64,000 nt of DNA. Origin: Alphaproteobacteria bacterium. GTDB lineage: Bacteria > Pseudomonadota > Alphaproteobacteria > UBA6615. The notes under the pieces are model-generated. The model did not search any database. It was given only the letters and a program-made list of their open reading frames with translations, and had not been told where the DNA came from. Each line of letters opens with the position of its first letter. The stretch's first letter is position 1. The stretch lies in contig JAKUPN010000009.1 in assembly GCA_022449545.1 (NCBI GenBank), positions 1 to 64,000 of the forward strand. Direction: 5' to 3'. This document shows, piece by piece, positions 45,694-54,826 of this stretch. The position numbers and the translations under genes were made by a program.

Positions 45694-47463
45694 TTACTTC
45701 GGTGGTATAATTGGCAACAGAACATATGGTGACTTCTCTTCATCAACATGGAGGGTTACAGAGTTATCAAAAACGTCCATAGGTCTATTAACCGGATCAT
45801 CGTGTAAAAAAGGACCAACTCCGGTAAAGGTATTTTTCATGTTAGACAATCCGGTGTTTGGCTCGCCCGGATAAACATAATCACATCCTCTTATTGATAA
45901 AGCAAAACGATAACCTTCAGGAACTACGATCCCTGTCGCATGTATTTCTATATCTAGTTCATATACATCGCCTGGAACTAATTCCTCTATTTCATCATGC
46001 GTATGATAAGGAGCCCATTTTTCAGACTTATCTGGATCTATCTTACGATGAGACGCTCTTAACCAACCCGAGGCAACGGGTGTATGAGGATCAAGTGCTC
46101 CTCTAAATGTTACCTCTTTTAGGTCAGACTGAAACACACGAAGTATAACAAAAATATCTGCATCTTTTGTATCAGAAGAAGCGAATAACTTAACAGCCAT
46201 TGGTCCACAAATTTCAGTTTCACTCTCAACAGGACTAGAAACAAATGTTAGTCCATCACCCATCGCTTTATATGACATCTCAGACTTTTCTGTAATAGGA
46301 GTTGTCGATAAAACCTGCCCCTCAGGAAGTAGAAAATATTTTGTCCAGTCAGTTCTTGGCAGAGGCCAATCTTCTTCATCACGGAGAACAAACTTCTCAC
46401 CTGGGTGACGTACATTTAAAGAGACCCTTGGCTGCTCACTCCATCCAGTGTCATCGTCCTTGAGATATTTATCAAAAAACCGCCACTGAATATCATTTCC
46501 ATAGTCAGTATAGTATAGTGACCAATGCTCTAATCCATGTACTTCTAAATATTTATCTTTAGAAGCTGAATACATAAATCCATTGAAATTACCTCTGGGA
46601 TGTAGTGGAGCGCCTCCCCAATTTCCGCAACTTAAGATTGGAACTTCAATTTTAGAAAAATCAATATAGCGTTCAGCATAAAATTCATCATCTAGTTGAT
46701 GCGCACTTAATGTTCCATGTAAATCAAATCGATTTTTTATTAACTGATCATCAGATAGGGTAACTGGCCCAGCAGCTAATTCCCCATTTGCGCGTGAAGT
46801 ATACCCTCGATCACCATAACCATGTTGAATCTGCATAATTTGCATATCATACCAATGCTTGGCGAATGTAGAGTAAATACCTCCGTGATAAGCACCTTCT
46901 CTATAATAATCTGCCGACCCCTCCCAAGGACATATCGCTGCTAAATGCTTCGGCTGTTCAGCTGCTACCATCCATTGATTAATAGCATAGTAAGAGATTC
47001 CGCTTAATCCAACCTTACCATTAGACCAACTTTGGACACCTCCCCATTCTATGCATTCAGCAAAATCTAGGGTTTCTCGTCTGGCAAAAACTTCAAGATA
47101 ACCAGGTGAACGACCAGCCCCTCTAGAGTCAACACGAACCAAGGCATATCCTTTTGGAACCCATTTTTCTGGATCTGCAACTTCCCAAGCCTGATGAATA
47201 TTGGTCGATCCGGCTGGCACATCAGGATGATTTTGACACATTAAATCCCAACAAGTTTTATATAGTTCCTCAAAATGCAAATCTTTTCCATATGGGCCAT
47301 AGGACATTATAACGGGATACTTACCATTATCATCAGGTCTATAAACATTTGCCCTGAGCACCACCCCATCATTCATTTCAATTGGCACATCCCAATCTAT
47401 TCGCATTCCTTCACGAACTTCGGTTCTAAATATATCATCGACGCCAGTTTTTATGTCGTCCAT
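45694..47463 (-). CDS. CocE/NonD family hydrolase (X-Pro dipeptidyl-peptidase S15-like)
   Basis: A 589-residue serine hydrolase. The alpha/beta-hydrolase domain opens with DVPIEMNDGVVLRANVYRPDDNGKYPV; VRVDSRGAGRSPG is followed by the nucleophile motif GISYYA with Ser157. The jelly-roll C-terminal domain begins near 370 and includes FASSDTKDADIFVILRVFQ. These match cocaine esterase, glutaryl-7-ACA acylase and related proteins. The start at 47463 has AGGGGGAG 5 nt upstream; an ATG at 47490 has none. No signal peptide is seen, so it acts in the cytosol on an ester or amide of unknown identity. Confidence 0.93.
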   Translation of the reverse strand: MDDIKTGVDDIFRTEVREGMRIDWDVPIEMNDGVVLRANVYRPDDNGKYPVIMSYGPYGKDLHFEELYKTCWDLMCQNHPDVPAGSTNIHQAWEVADPEKWVPKGYALVRVDSRGAGRSPGYLEVFARRETLDFAECIEWGGVQSWSNGKVGLSGISYYAINQWMVAAEQPKHLAAICPWEGSADYYREGAYHGGIYSTFAKHWYDMQIMQIQHGYGDRGYTSRANGELAAGPVTLSDDQLIKNRFDLHGTLSAHQLDDEFYAERYIDFSKIEVPILSCGNWGGAPLHPRGNFNGFMYSASKDKYLEVHGLEHWSLYYTDYGNDIQWRFFDKYLKDDDTGWSEQPRVSLNVRHPGEKFVLRDEEDWPLPRTDWTKYFLLPEGQVLSTTPITEKSEMSYKAMGDGLTFVSSPVESETEICGPMAVKLFASSDTKDADIFVILRVFQSDLKEVTFRGALDPHTPVASGWLRASHRKIDPDKSEKWAPYHTHDEIEELVPGDVYELDIEIHATGIVVPEGYRFALSIRGCDYVYPGEPNTGLSNMKNTFTGVGPFLHDDPVNRPMDVFDNSVTLHVDEEKSPYVLLPIIPPK

Positions 47464-47732
47464 ATCAGCTCCCCCTGAATTATAACCCAAAGTAAAAGTG
47501 TTCCAAGCATGCCTTATTAGGCTTGAAGTTGCATATAAAAGCTAGTCTAAGGCAAATTATTTTGTCCAGAAAAATACAATAAATATCTTTCTTCACCAAA
47601 AACTTTTGGTAATAGATAACTAATATTCATTATATGCTTATAAATAAATCATCATACACACATTTAATCTGATTGTCAGAAACCGATATGGTAGTATTTG
47701 ATCGGCAAGACATTGAGGGGGGAGTCATAATA

Positions 47733-48491
47733 ATGGATATATCATCAATTAAGAATCAAATTGCAGTCATACCTGGAGGAGCTGCGGGAATCGGACTTGC
47801 TTGTGCACAAAGATACTCTGCAGAAGGTGCAAAAGTAGCCATTATTGATCGCGATCAAAAAAATGGAATGGCAGCTTTAGCTACATTGGAAGAAAAAGGT
47901 GGAGAAGCTATGTTTACTCCAGCCGAATGCACATCAGAATCGGAAATGGACTCAGCTATAGCAGAAGTGACTAAGAAGTGGGGTAAAGTTGACATACTCG
48001 CGAATTGTGCCGGGGGATTTCATTCGGCCCCCCCAATTGAAGAAGTCGATGCTATAAAATGGAGCCACGGAATAGAATGGAATCTTTCTGGCGTATATAT
48101 ACCAATAAGATCAGTTGTCCCTATTATGAAATCAAATAAATATGGTCGGATCGTCAGCATAGGTTCAGCGGCAGGAAGAACGGCAGCTCTTATTGCATCC
48201 ATAGACTACTCAGCAGCTAAAGCTGCTGTAGGAGGCCTTTCAAGAAGATTAGCTATAGAGTTAGCCCCCCATGGAATAACAGTAAATACTGTTGCACCCG
48301 GAACAGTGATGACCCCACGTATAGCTGTTTTACACTCGTCTCGTATGAAACAACTAGAAAAAGCAATGCCCGTAGGAAGATTAGGCGAACCAGAAGAGAT
48401 AGCGCATGCAGTTTGGTATCTTTCAACTCCTGGTGCAGCATTCACAACTGGCGCAATCCTTGATGTGAATGGAGGATCCTGGACTGGCTGA
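47733..48491 (+). CDS. short-chain dehydrogenase/reductase (SDR)
   Basis: A 252-residue SDR with PGGAAGIGLA near residue 13 (the first Thr of TGxxxGIG is Pro here), NCAGGF near 90, and DYSAAKAAVG with the catalytic Tyr and Lys near 155-159. The start at 47733 is supported by GGGGGAG upstream; an ATG-like codon 20 residues earlier has no support. The C terminus LDVNGGSWTG is typical of the FabG-like group. It is divergent from the CocE-like gene and convergent with the VOC gene. Confidence 0.9.
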   Translation: MDISSIKNQIAVIPGGAAGIGLACAQRYSAEGAKVAIIDRDQKNGMAALATLEEKGGEAMFTPAECTSESEMDSAIAEVTKKWGKVDILANCAGGFHSAPPIEEVDAIKWSHGIEWNLSGVYIPIRSVVPIMKSNKYGRIVSIGSAAGRTAALIASIDYSAAKAAVGGLSRRLAIELAPHGITVNTVAPGTVMTPRIAVLHSSRMKQLEKAMPVGRLGEPEEIAHAVWYLSTPGAAFTTGAILDVNGGSWTG

Positions 48492-48532
48492 GTGTCAATT
48501 ATTAAATTATTTAGAATATTAAATACTGCTAA

Positions 48533-48910
48533 TTATATTCTAGTATCGTCCTCTAAACGGCGAGCAAAACTTATTTCGTGTCCATCAGGATCACGAATAT
48601 GAAAATACCTCTCTCCCCAAGGGGCATCTTTCGGTCTCGAAAGAGGAAACAGTCCTAGTGATAATGCTCGTTCATACATAACATCAACATTAGAGACGTA
48701 GATAATTATTCTTCCCCAATCTTTATGCTCATTTTCGTCTGAGCAAAGCGATAAATTTAGATATCCAGAACCAATAGAAAAACTAGAAAATGAAGTTGAT
48801 TCACCTCCATAAAGAAGCTGAAAACCCAGGGAGTTGTAAAACTTGACTGCACCTGACATGTTTTTTGTGAATAAAGTTATGGCACTTATTGATTCAATAT
48901 TTGTCGACAA
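48533..48910 (-). CDS. VOC superfamily protein (glyoxalase/bleomycin-resistance/dioxygenase fold)
   Basis: A 125-residue protein with the paired beta-alpha-beta-beta-beta modules of the VOC fold: SAITLFTKNMSGAVKFYNSLGF at the N terminus, and GERYFHIRDPDGHEISFARRL at the C terminus, where DPDGHEI carries a likely metal ligand. Function within this superfamily (glyoxalase I, fosfomycin/bleomycin binding, extradiol dioxygenase) cannot be decided. It lies directly downstream of the Gfo/Idh pair on the same strand (4-nt gap), so it probably belongs to that operon. Confidence 0.88.
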   Translation of the reverse strand: MSTNIESISAITLFTKNMSGAVKFYNSLGFQLLYGGESTSFSSFSIGSGYLNLSLCSDENEHKDWGRIIIYVSNVDVMYERALSLGLFPLSRPKDAPWGERYFHIRDPDGHEISFARRLEDDTRI

Positions 48911-48914
48911 GATA

Positions 48915-49907
48915 TCAACTAACCTTAATTAACTTTCCTGTTCTAGACGATTCTATTATTGCGTCTGTTACAGAGACAACATGTATTATTTGATCATGAC
49001 TAATAGGAAACGGTTCTTGTTCTAGGATAGACCTAGAAAATGCCTCTAATTCTTCCCTTAAGGTTTCAACATCCATGTCATAATCCCCAAAATCAATATC
49101 TTCATTTTCACCCCTAATAGGTCTGAACTGAAACTTATTATAAGACCGCGTTCGAATCTCAGATGTCCCTGCTGTTCCATATACAGCAAATCTATTATCG
49201 GGAGGTGCAGAAAGTAAGGTTAATAGAAACCCGGTCATGCCATTCTTAAATGTAAGAGTAACAACAGTTGTATCATCAATTTTTTGATCCACAACCTGAC
49301 GAACGCTTTGACAAAAAACAGTTAAAATCTCTCCGAACAACTCAACCATGTGGTCAATTTGATGCACTCCCATTGGAGTTATTCCTCCCGCAGGCCACTC
49401 CAACTCACTGAAACGCCAATCATCTTCAGACATCCAGGATGTCGCTGGTATAGCAGCCATTGCCTCCACGTGAAGAGGAGTGCCTAGTTTACCACAAGAA
49501 ATTAGTTTCCTCATTTTTTTCATAGAAGGATGGAAGCGACGGTTATAGCCTACTCCAACCTGTAAACCTGCTTCTTTGATCTCAGAGATAGCAAACTCAC
49601 ATTCTAATTTATTCATAGTGAACGGTTTCTCACAAAAGATATGCTTATTGGCTCTGACTGCTTTACCTATCTGTTCCGAATGTAATGTATGAGGAGTTGC
49701 TAATACAATGGCTTCTATATTTTCCTCCTTTAACATTTCATCATAACTTTCAAAAATTTTCAGTCCAAAGTCATTTGAAAATTGAGTTACTCTCTCCGGA
49801 TGTCTCACTGAACCCGCCACAAAGTTTATAGAGGCATCGGTATTATTTACTGACCTAACAAGGTTTTGTCCCCACCAACCGAGGCCTAATATGCCTGCTT
49901 TAATCAT
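48915..49907 (-). CDS. Gfo/Idh/MocA family oxidoreductase (copy 2)
   Basis: A 330-residue NAD(P)-dependent oxidoreductase. The Rossmann motif reads GILGLGWWGQNLVRSV (GxGxxG). The Gfo/Idh signature EKPF follows in FCEKPFTMNK near residue 95, and the substrate domain has GYNRRFHPSM and GGITPMGVHQIDHMVELFG. It closely matches the upstream neighbour at 49929-50921 in every block, so the two arose by tandem duplication. The frame starts at 49922, but homology with the neighbour and the MIKAGILG opening favours 49907. The family acts on sugars, inositols or related polyols; the substrate is unknown. Confidence 0.9.
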   Translation of the reverse strand: MIKAGILGLGWWGQNLVRSVNNTDASINFVAGSVRHPERVTQFSNDFGLKIFESYDEMLKEENIEAIVLATPHTLHSEQIGKAVRANKHIFCEKPFTMNKLECEFAISEIKEAGLQVGVGYNRRFHPSMKKMRKLISCGKLGTPLHVEAMAAIPATSWMSEDDWRFSELEWPAGGITPMGVHQIDHMVELFGEILTVFCQSVRQVVDQKIDDTTVVTLTFKNGMTGFLLTLLSAPPDNRFAVYGTAGTSEIRTRSYNKFQFRPIRGENEDIDFGDYDMDVETLREELEAFSRSILEQEPFPISHDQIIHVVSVTDAIIESSRTGKLIKVS

Positions 49908-49928
49908 TATATAATTACCCAATTTGTT

Positions 49929-50921
49929 TTATGAAACATGAACTAATTCTTTTGTTTTAGAAGACTGAATTATTGATTCCAAAACAGCTACAGCATGAAT
50001 AATTTGTTCCTGTGGAATTGGGTGTTCTTCTCTATTCTCAACCGCTGCTGCAAATGCTTCCAGTTCTAAGTTTAAAGCGTCCATTTCAATATTAAAATCT
50101 CCATAATCAATGTCTTCTATTTCTCCATTCATAGGGGTTATTTGGAGTTTATTATATGATCTTTGAGTTACATGAGCTGCAGCGTCAGTCCCATGAATGG
50201 TTAAACTCAAACTCATTTGTGCAGCGACCATAACTGCTATGTAACCAGTCATACCATTTTCAAATTGAAGTAAGACAGAGGTTGTATCATCTATGTCTGC
50301 CTTTACAACCCGGTTTACGCTCTGACAAAAAACAGACTTCACTCTTCCGAATAAATCTATCATTCCGTCTATCAAGTGAATGCCCATGGGAGTCATGCCT
50401 CCTGCAGGCCACTCATTTCGATCAAAACGCCAAGTGTCAGGTGGTAACATTATCCCCGCGGGCACTGATTCCGTCGCTTCTACATGCAAAGGAATTCCAA
50501 ATTCTCCACTGGCTAACATTTTTCGTAAATTTGTCATAACTGGGTGAAAGCGTCTATTGTGTCCGACAACCACTGTCAGGTTAGCTTTATTTGCTTCTGT
50601 TATTACTTTTTCCGCATCACTTTTATTCATTGTAAAAGGTTTCTCACAGTAAATATGTTTCCCAGCTGAAACTGCATTCATCATCTGCTCAGCATGTATT
50701 GAGTGAGGAGTGGCTAGAACGACGCTATCTATATCTGCTTCGGATAGCATTTGATCATAACTACTGTACATTTCGAGATGATTTTTTTGGGAAAACTCAA
50801 CAACTTTATCGGGGTGTCGAACAGCGCCAGCGCTAAATTTTATTGATTCACTTTTATCCTGAACTGAATTAACAAGATTTTGTCCCCACCATCCTAGACC
50901 AACTATACCGGCATTAATCAT
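49929..50921 (-). CDS. Gfo/Idh/MocA family oxidoreductase (copy 1)
   Basis: A 330-residue paralogue of the next gene, with MINAGIVGLGWWGQNLVNSV, YCEKPFTMNK (EKPF at 93-96), GHNRRFHPVMTNLRKML and GGMTPMGIHLIDGMIDLFG. It is the first gene of a three-gene minus-strand operon (Gfo, Gfo, VOC) and is divergent from the HIBADH-like pair at 51074 over a 152-bp gap. The unusual double Trp in the Rossmann glycine loop is shared by both copies. Confidence 0.9.
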   Translation of the reverse strand: MINAGIVGLGWWGQNLVNSVQDKSESIKFSAGAVRHPDKVVEFSQKNHLEMYSSYDQMLSEADIDSVVLATPHSIHAEQMMNAVSAGKHIYCEKPFTMNKSDAEKVITEANKANLTVVVGHNRRFHPVMTNLRKMLASGEFGIPLHVEATESVPAGIMLPPDTWRFDRNEWPAGGMTPMGIHLIDGMIDLFGRVKSVFCQSVNRVVKADIDDTTSVLLQFENGMTGYIAVMVAAQMSLSLTIHGTDAAAHVTQRSYNKLQITPMNGEIEDIDYGDFNIEMDALNLELEAFAAAVENREEHPIPQEQIIHAVAVLESIIQSSKTKELVHVS

Positions 50922-51073
50922 CTTTTACTTCCTTCCATTGAAATCAGAACTTGCAAACATAATTTAAAATATTTTCTAGTAAAAGCCTTATGTTAAACTG
51001 AGCTTTTATTCTAAGATTATAACTGCATAGGGCTGTAGCATTTAAATCAAGCTCAAATATTAGGAGATATCTT

Positions 51074-51970
51074 ATGAATCTAAAAGTGGGCGTCAGCGGT
51101 TTAGGAATTATGGGGGGAGCATTTGCTGTGAATCTAGTCAAGAACGGGTTTCAGGTAACTGGCTACGACCCTAACAGTAAAAGAAAACAAAAATTTAAAA
51201 AATCAGGTGGGAAAATTGCTAGAAGCAATAAAGAGTTGGCCATGAAGTCAGATGTTATTATTACCTCATTGCCGACAGCATCTGTTTTAGATGAGGTCAT
51301 ACAAGGTAGATCTGGAATTGTTTCAAGTGGCAAAAAAAATCTAGTTTTACTTGAAGCCAGTACTGTAAGTTTTGCAGAAAAAGAGAGAAATCGTTCTGCT
51401 TTAAAACTAATTAATGGCACGATGTTAGATACGCCTGTCAGTGGCGCCGGTAGACAGGCTGAAGCGGGCGAGATATCAATAATGATCAGCGGACCAAAGT
51501 CAGCCTATAACAAAATTAAGTCAATATTACCAGGATTTACAAAAATACACTACTATGTAGGAACCTTTGGTGAGAGCACAAAGTTAAAGCTTTTGATTAA
51601 CATGTTAATTTCTGTTCATGGAGCGGCTTTTGCAGAAGCCATAACTCTGGCTAGGGCATCTGGGGTTAATTTAAAAACGTTTCAAGAAGTACTAAAACCT
51701 TCTGCAGGAAACTCAAGAGTAATTGAATACCGTGGTCCATTGATGATTGACGATGAGTATTCAGACTTAAATGTTAAAACAGCTGATTTAACAATAATGA
51801 TGAAAGACAATGAGTTAATCGAACAATATGCTAAAGACTACCGTGTGCCAGTGCCAGTATTTCTTAATAGCATGTCACTAACCTACGCTGCCTTATCACA
51901 GGGGTATGGTGATCATGACCCTGGAGTGATAACTCGGATTTGTGAACAAATGGCAGGAATACCGAGATAA
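51074..51970 (+). CDS. 3-hydroxyisobutyrate dehydrogenase-like NAD(P)-binding protein (copy 1)
   Basis: A 298-residue beta-hydroxyacid dehydrogenase. The N-terminal Rossmann motif is GVSGLGIMGGAFAVNLV. The substrate motif DTPVSGAGRQAEAGEISIM follows, and the catalytic Lys lies in TKLKLLINM (second Lys, aligning with the K-x-x-x-N of the family). The C-terminal helical domain resembles HIBADH/tartronate semialdehyde reductase/glyoxylate reductase. A clear AGGAGATATC site precedes the ATG. It is followed by a homologue at 52037; the pair is divergent from the Gfo/Idh pair. Confidence 0.9.
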   Translation: MNLKVGVSGLGIMGGAFAVNLVKNGFQVTGYDPNSKRKQKFKKSGGKIARSNKELAMKSDVIITSLPTASVLDEVIQGRSGIVSSGKKNLVLLEASTVSFAEKERNRSALKLINGTMLDTPVSGAGRQAEAGEISIMISGPKSAYNKIKSILPGFTKIHYYVGTFGESTKLKLLINMLISVHGAAFAEAITLARASGVNLKTFQEVLKPSAGNSRVIEYRGPLMIDDEYSDLNVKTADLTIMMKDNELIEQYAKDYRVPVPVFLNSMSLTYAALSQGYGDHDPGVITRICEQMAGIPR

Positions 51971-52036
51971 ATAATCTTCAATGAGAAGCGTCCAAAGTTA
52001 ATTTTAAATTTATTGTTAATTCATTGGGAGAGTTTT

Positions 52037-52912
52037 ATGAATCTCACGGTTGGTGTCATAGGACTAGGTAATATCGGAAATGGAGTTGCAAAAAACATAT
52101 CTAAAAAAGGATATAAGGTTCTTGGGTTTGATATCGACCCCAATCGTATGGACGAGTGTATAGCTATATCGGTAAACAGCATTGAAAAGATTGCTTCCCA
52201 AAGCCATTTTCTTTTAGTGGCAGTTGCAACGCTGGAAGCATACGAAGAAGTGATGAAAATTATATCCATAAATGCATCTGATAAGCTTATCGTCGGTGAC
52301 TTATGCACCTTTTCAGAAAAAACAAAGAAACAATCCTGTCTTATGCTAGCCGAGAATGGAATCGTCCTAATTGATTGCCCAGTATCAGGAGCCCGACCAC
52401 AATCTCAAGCAGGAAAACTTTCAATGACCGTTAGTGGGAAGAAACCTGCTTTTGACAAAGTAGAAACCATTCTTAATAGCTTTTGTAGATCAGTAATTTA
52501 CGTTGGTGAATTTGGAGTTAGTATTAAAATAAAATACATTCTAAATCTAATGATCGCCATTCATAATTTAACTTGTGCAGAAGCCTTTGTAATGGCCGAA
52601 AAAGTGGGTGTTGATTTAGAGCTCTTTGTCAAAGTAGTTAAAAATAGTAGCGCACATTTAGAGATTTTTGATACGCGTGCTGATAAGTGGATCACTGGAA
52701 ACTATGATAAAGATATAACCGCAGCACTAGGGATAACATTGAAGGACAAATTAGTTATTCAAGAATTTGCCGCAGAACACAACATTCCAACACCCTTATA
52801 CAAAGTGGCAGGGAAATATTATGATGAAGCAGCTATGCGTGGATGGAACGAGAAGGACGCAGCAGTTATCCTTAAACTGTTAGAAGAAAAAACGGGAATA
52901 ACCAGGGATTAA
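52037..52912 (+). CDS. 3-hydroxyisobutyrate dehydrogenase-like NAD(P)-binding protein (copy 2)
   Basis: A 291-residue paralogue of the gene just upstream: GVIGLGNIGNGVAKNI, DCPVSGARPQSQAGKLSM and IKIKYILNLM with the likely catalytic Lys. I chose 52037 (GGGAGAG upstream, MNLTVGV parallel to MNLKVGV of copy 1). Divergence between the copies is large, so this is an older duplication with probably different substrates. Its terminal helices KYYDEAAMRGWNEKDAAVI resemble the copy 1 C terminus. Substrates may be C3-C4 hydroxy acids. Confidence 0.9.
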   Translation: MNLTVGVIGLGNIGNGVAKNISKKGYKVLGFDIDPNRMDECIAISVNSIEKIASQSHFLLVAVATLEAYEEVMKIISINASDKLIVGDLCTFSEKTKKQSCLMLAENGIVLIDCPVSGARPQSQAGKLSMTVSGKKPAFDKVETILNSFCRSVIYVGEFGVSIKIKYILNLMIAIHNLTCAEAFVMAEKVGVDLELFVKVVKNSSAHLEIFDTRADKWITGNYDKDITAALGITLKDKLVIQEFAAEHNIPTPLYKVAGKYYDEAAMRGWNEKDAAVILKLLEEKTGITRD

Positions 52913-52998
52913 TAAATCAATATTTTTTATATTTTCTAGAAATCGTAGACTAAGATTGTTCAAACATAACTCTGTAATTATTAAACCATTTGGGACAT

Positions 52999-54036
52999 AT
53001 GATGGACATAAAAATGATAACTGAGGAGATAACTGGACCTGGAGCTTGGCTGGGTCCAGAAATCCAGAACGATCAGAGCTGGTTAATGAACCTTGATGAG
53101 GACGATATTAACGAAATAGAAGCCGCTTTAAGTTTAATCAAGGAATCGAAAATAAAAATACCATTTCCTGCCAGTTCTTTTGATATACCTAACTTACGAA
53201 AAAAAATAAGGTCTTTAGCTCACTCAATCAATCAGGGCGCTGGCATCGTGCTACTGCGTGGACTACCCCGCGATAAATATAGTGATATAGACTGTGAGAT
53301 TATATATTGGGGTATTTGCATACAAATTGGTACCCCAGTTTCGCAAAATTCAAGAGGTCATTTGTTGGGACATGTTCGTGATGAAGGACGTGATATCAAC
53401 GACCCTAATGCCCGTCCATATCAAACATCGAGTAAAATGGATTTTCATTGTGATCTTATGCCCGTAGATATATTAGGACTCTTCTGTTCAAGAGCAGCAA
53501 AAAGTGGTGGTGAGAGTTATGTGATAAGTGCCGAAACCTTACATAATGTCATACTAGCTGAACGTGCTGACTACCTAGAAGCTCTCTACCAACCCCTTAA
53601 TATTGACTGGGCGGGCGAAGAACCAGAAGGCACTGATCCTTGGTATTCCATGCCAATGTTTAGTGTTGCAGATGGAAAAATTACATCCCGTATAACGAGT
53701 CGCAGGTTTGTACAAATGGTAACGCGTCACGGAAAGTTTCTAGCAGCAACAAAAAAACAACTTGAAGCAATAGACTTCGCTCAACAGGTGGCTCAAAGAC
53801 CAGAGCTAAGACTAAAAATGGTGCTCAAAGAAGGAGACATGCAGTTTCTAAGTAATCATAGGACTTTGCACGGACGCTCGTCCTTCACAGATGATGAGAC
53901 AAACAGCAAAAGACACCTAATGAGAATGTGGATCAGCTTGAATGACAAAGAAAGAAGACCTCTGTCCCATTTACTTGATGAGCGTTACAGCTGGGTAAAA
54001 AATGGAGGCATTCCCCAAAAAACAAATTTAATATAA
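52999..54036 (+). CDS. TauD/TfdA family Fe(II)/2-oxoglutarate dioxygenase
   Basis: A 345-residue non-haem iron dioxygenase. The iron ligands are His150 and Asp152 in MDFHCD and distal His291 in NHRTLHGRSSF, and Arg305 in KRHLMRMW fits the 2-oxoglutarate carboxylate anchor. The N-terminal VLLRGLPRDKY is also typical of the family. It hydroxylates an unknown substrate using oxygen and 2-oxoglutarate. I favour the ATG at 52999 with GGGA just upstream, but the adjacent ATG at 53002 is equally possible. It precedes the selenocysteine-type GST by 79 nt. Confidence 0.9.
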   Translation: MMDIKMITEEITGPGAWLGPEIQNDQSWLMNLDEDDINEIEAALSLIKESKIKIPFPASSFDIPNLRKKIRSLAHSINQGAGIVLLRGLPRDKYSDIDCEIIYWGICIQIGTPVSQNSRGHLLGHVRDEGRDINDPNARPYQTSSKMDFHCDLMPVDILGLFCSRAAKSGGESYVISAETLHNVILAERADYLEALYQPLNIDWAGEEPEGTDPWYSMPMFSVADGKITSRITSRRFVQMVTRHGKFLAATKKQLEAIDFAQQVAQRPELRLKMVLKEGDMQFLSNHRTLHGRSSFTDDETNSKRHLMRMWISLNDKERRPLSHLLDERYSWVKNGGIPQKTNLI

Positions 54037-54115
54037 TTTTAGGAGTTACTTTAACCTATGTTTTAAAGCAAACTATTAGTGTCTCGATTTTATTCTTAAT
54101 TAAAGGAAATATTAT

Positions 54116-54808
54116 ATGACTAAATATCACCTTGTTAGCTCGTTCACCTGACCTTGGGTGCAGCGCGCCGTGATCATAATGCGTGCGAAGAAAGTTCAAT
54201 TTGACGTGACGTATATTAACTTACTGGATAAACCCAAATGGTTTTTAGACATTTCACCCCATGGTAAAGTGCCTCTGCTAATGGTGGAGAATAGAGTTCT
54301 ATTTGAATCGAACGCGATTGCTGAATACCTAGATGAAGTAGTTCCTCCACAATTACATCCAGTTGATCCCATTAAAAAAGCACATAACAGAGCCTGGACA
54401 GATTTCGTACCCGAATTTGCTAAAGTCCTTGGAGCCATAGGATATTCAAAAAGCCTAGATGAGATGAATGAAGCCCTATTAAATGCCCCTAAAGTTCTCG
54501 CGAAAATTGAGGAAGCACTGATAAACCAGGATGAGGACGGTCCATTTTTTAATGGAAAAAAACTCTGTTTGGTAGACGCAGCTTATGCTCCTTTCCTACA
54601 ACGATATAGGCTTATCGATAAAATGCTCAATAATAACGTCTTAAAGAATTTCCCACATATTAACTCTTGGACCGATAATCTGCTTTCTGATGAAAGGGTT
54701 ATTTTAGCTGTACCAGATAATTTTGAGGAAGAATTCCTTGCCTCTCTCATACGCAGAAAAACGTATGCCTCTTCATTTATCAAAGATTCGAACTTAGCGG
54801 CAGAATAA
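54116..54808 (+). CDS. glutathione S-transferase family protein, probable selenoprotein (in-frame TGA at codon 12)
   Basis: ATG at 54116 follows AAGGA by 8 nt and opens MTKYHLVSSFT, then TGA (54149-54151), then PWVQRAVIIMRAKKVQFDV. Related GSTs read CPYVQRA at this place, so the TGA replaces the N-terminal active-site Cys. The same frame continues for 219 codons with no other stop: the thioredoxin-like domain (SPHGKVPLLMVE, FESNAIAEYL) and the helical GST C domain with LVDAAYAPFLQRY. A SECIS-like hairpin follows the TGA (54163-54186). Read-through gives 230 residues. The alternative, a pseudogene with one nonsense change, would not explain the position of the TGA or the hairpin. A start at the GTG 54158 would lose the active site. 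Sec machinery genes are outside the window. Confidence 0.8.
54163..54186 (+). promoter_or_regulatory. candidate bacterial SECIS hairpin
   Basis: GCGCGC (54163-54168) pairs with GCGTGC (54181-54186), six pairs with one G-U, closing a 12-nt loop CGTGATCATAAT. The loop begins 18 nt after the TGA, inside the 16-37 nt range described for bacterial SECIS elements, and has G in its first two positions, as the consensus requires. A small lower stem (CTT 54153-54155 with AAG 54188-54190) is possible. The pairing was found by eye and not by folding software. Confidence 0.65.
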
Positions 54809-54826
54809 CCATTCCTGAGTTAGAGA

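Noticed and set aside
54158-54808. A shorter GST starting at the GTG 54158
   Set aside because: It would drop the first beta strand and the active-site residue of the thioredoxin-like domain, and it has no RBS. The upstream ATG at 54116 has a good RBS and the correct frame through TGA.
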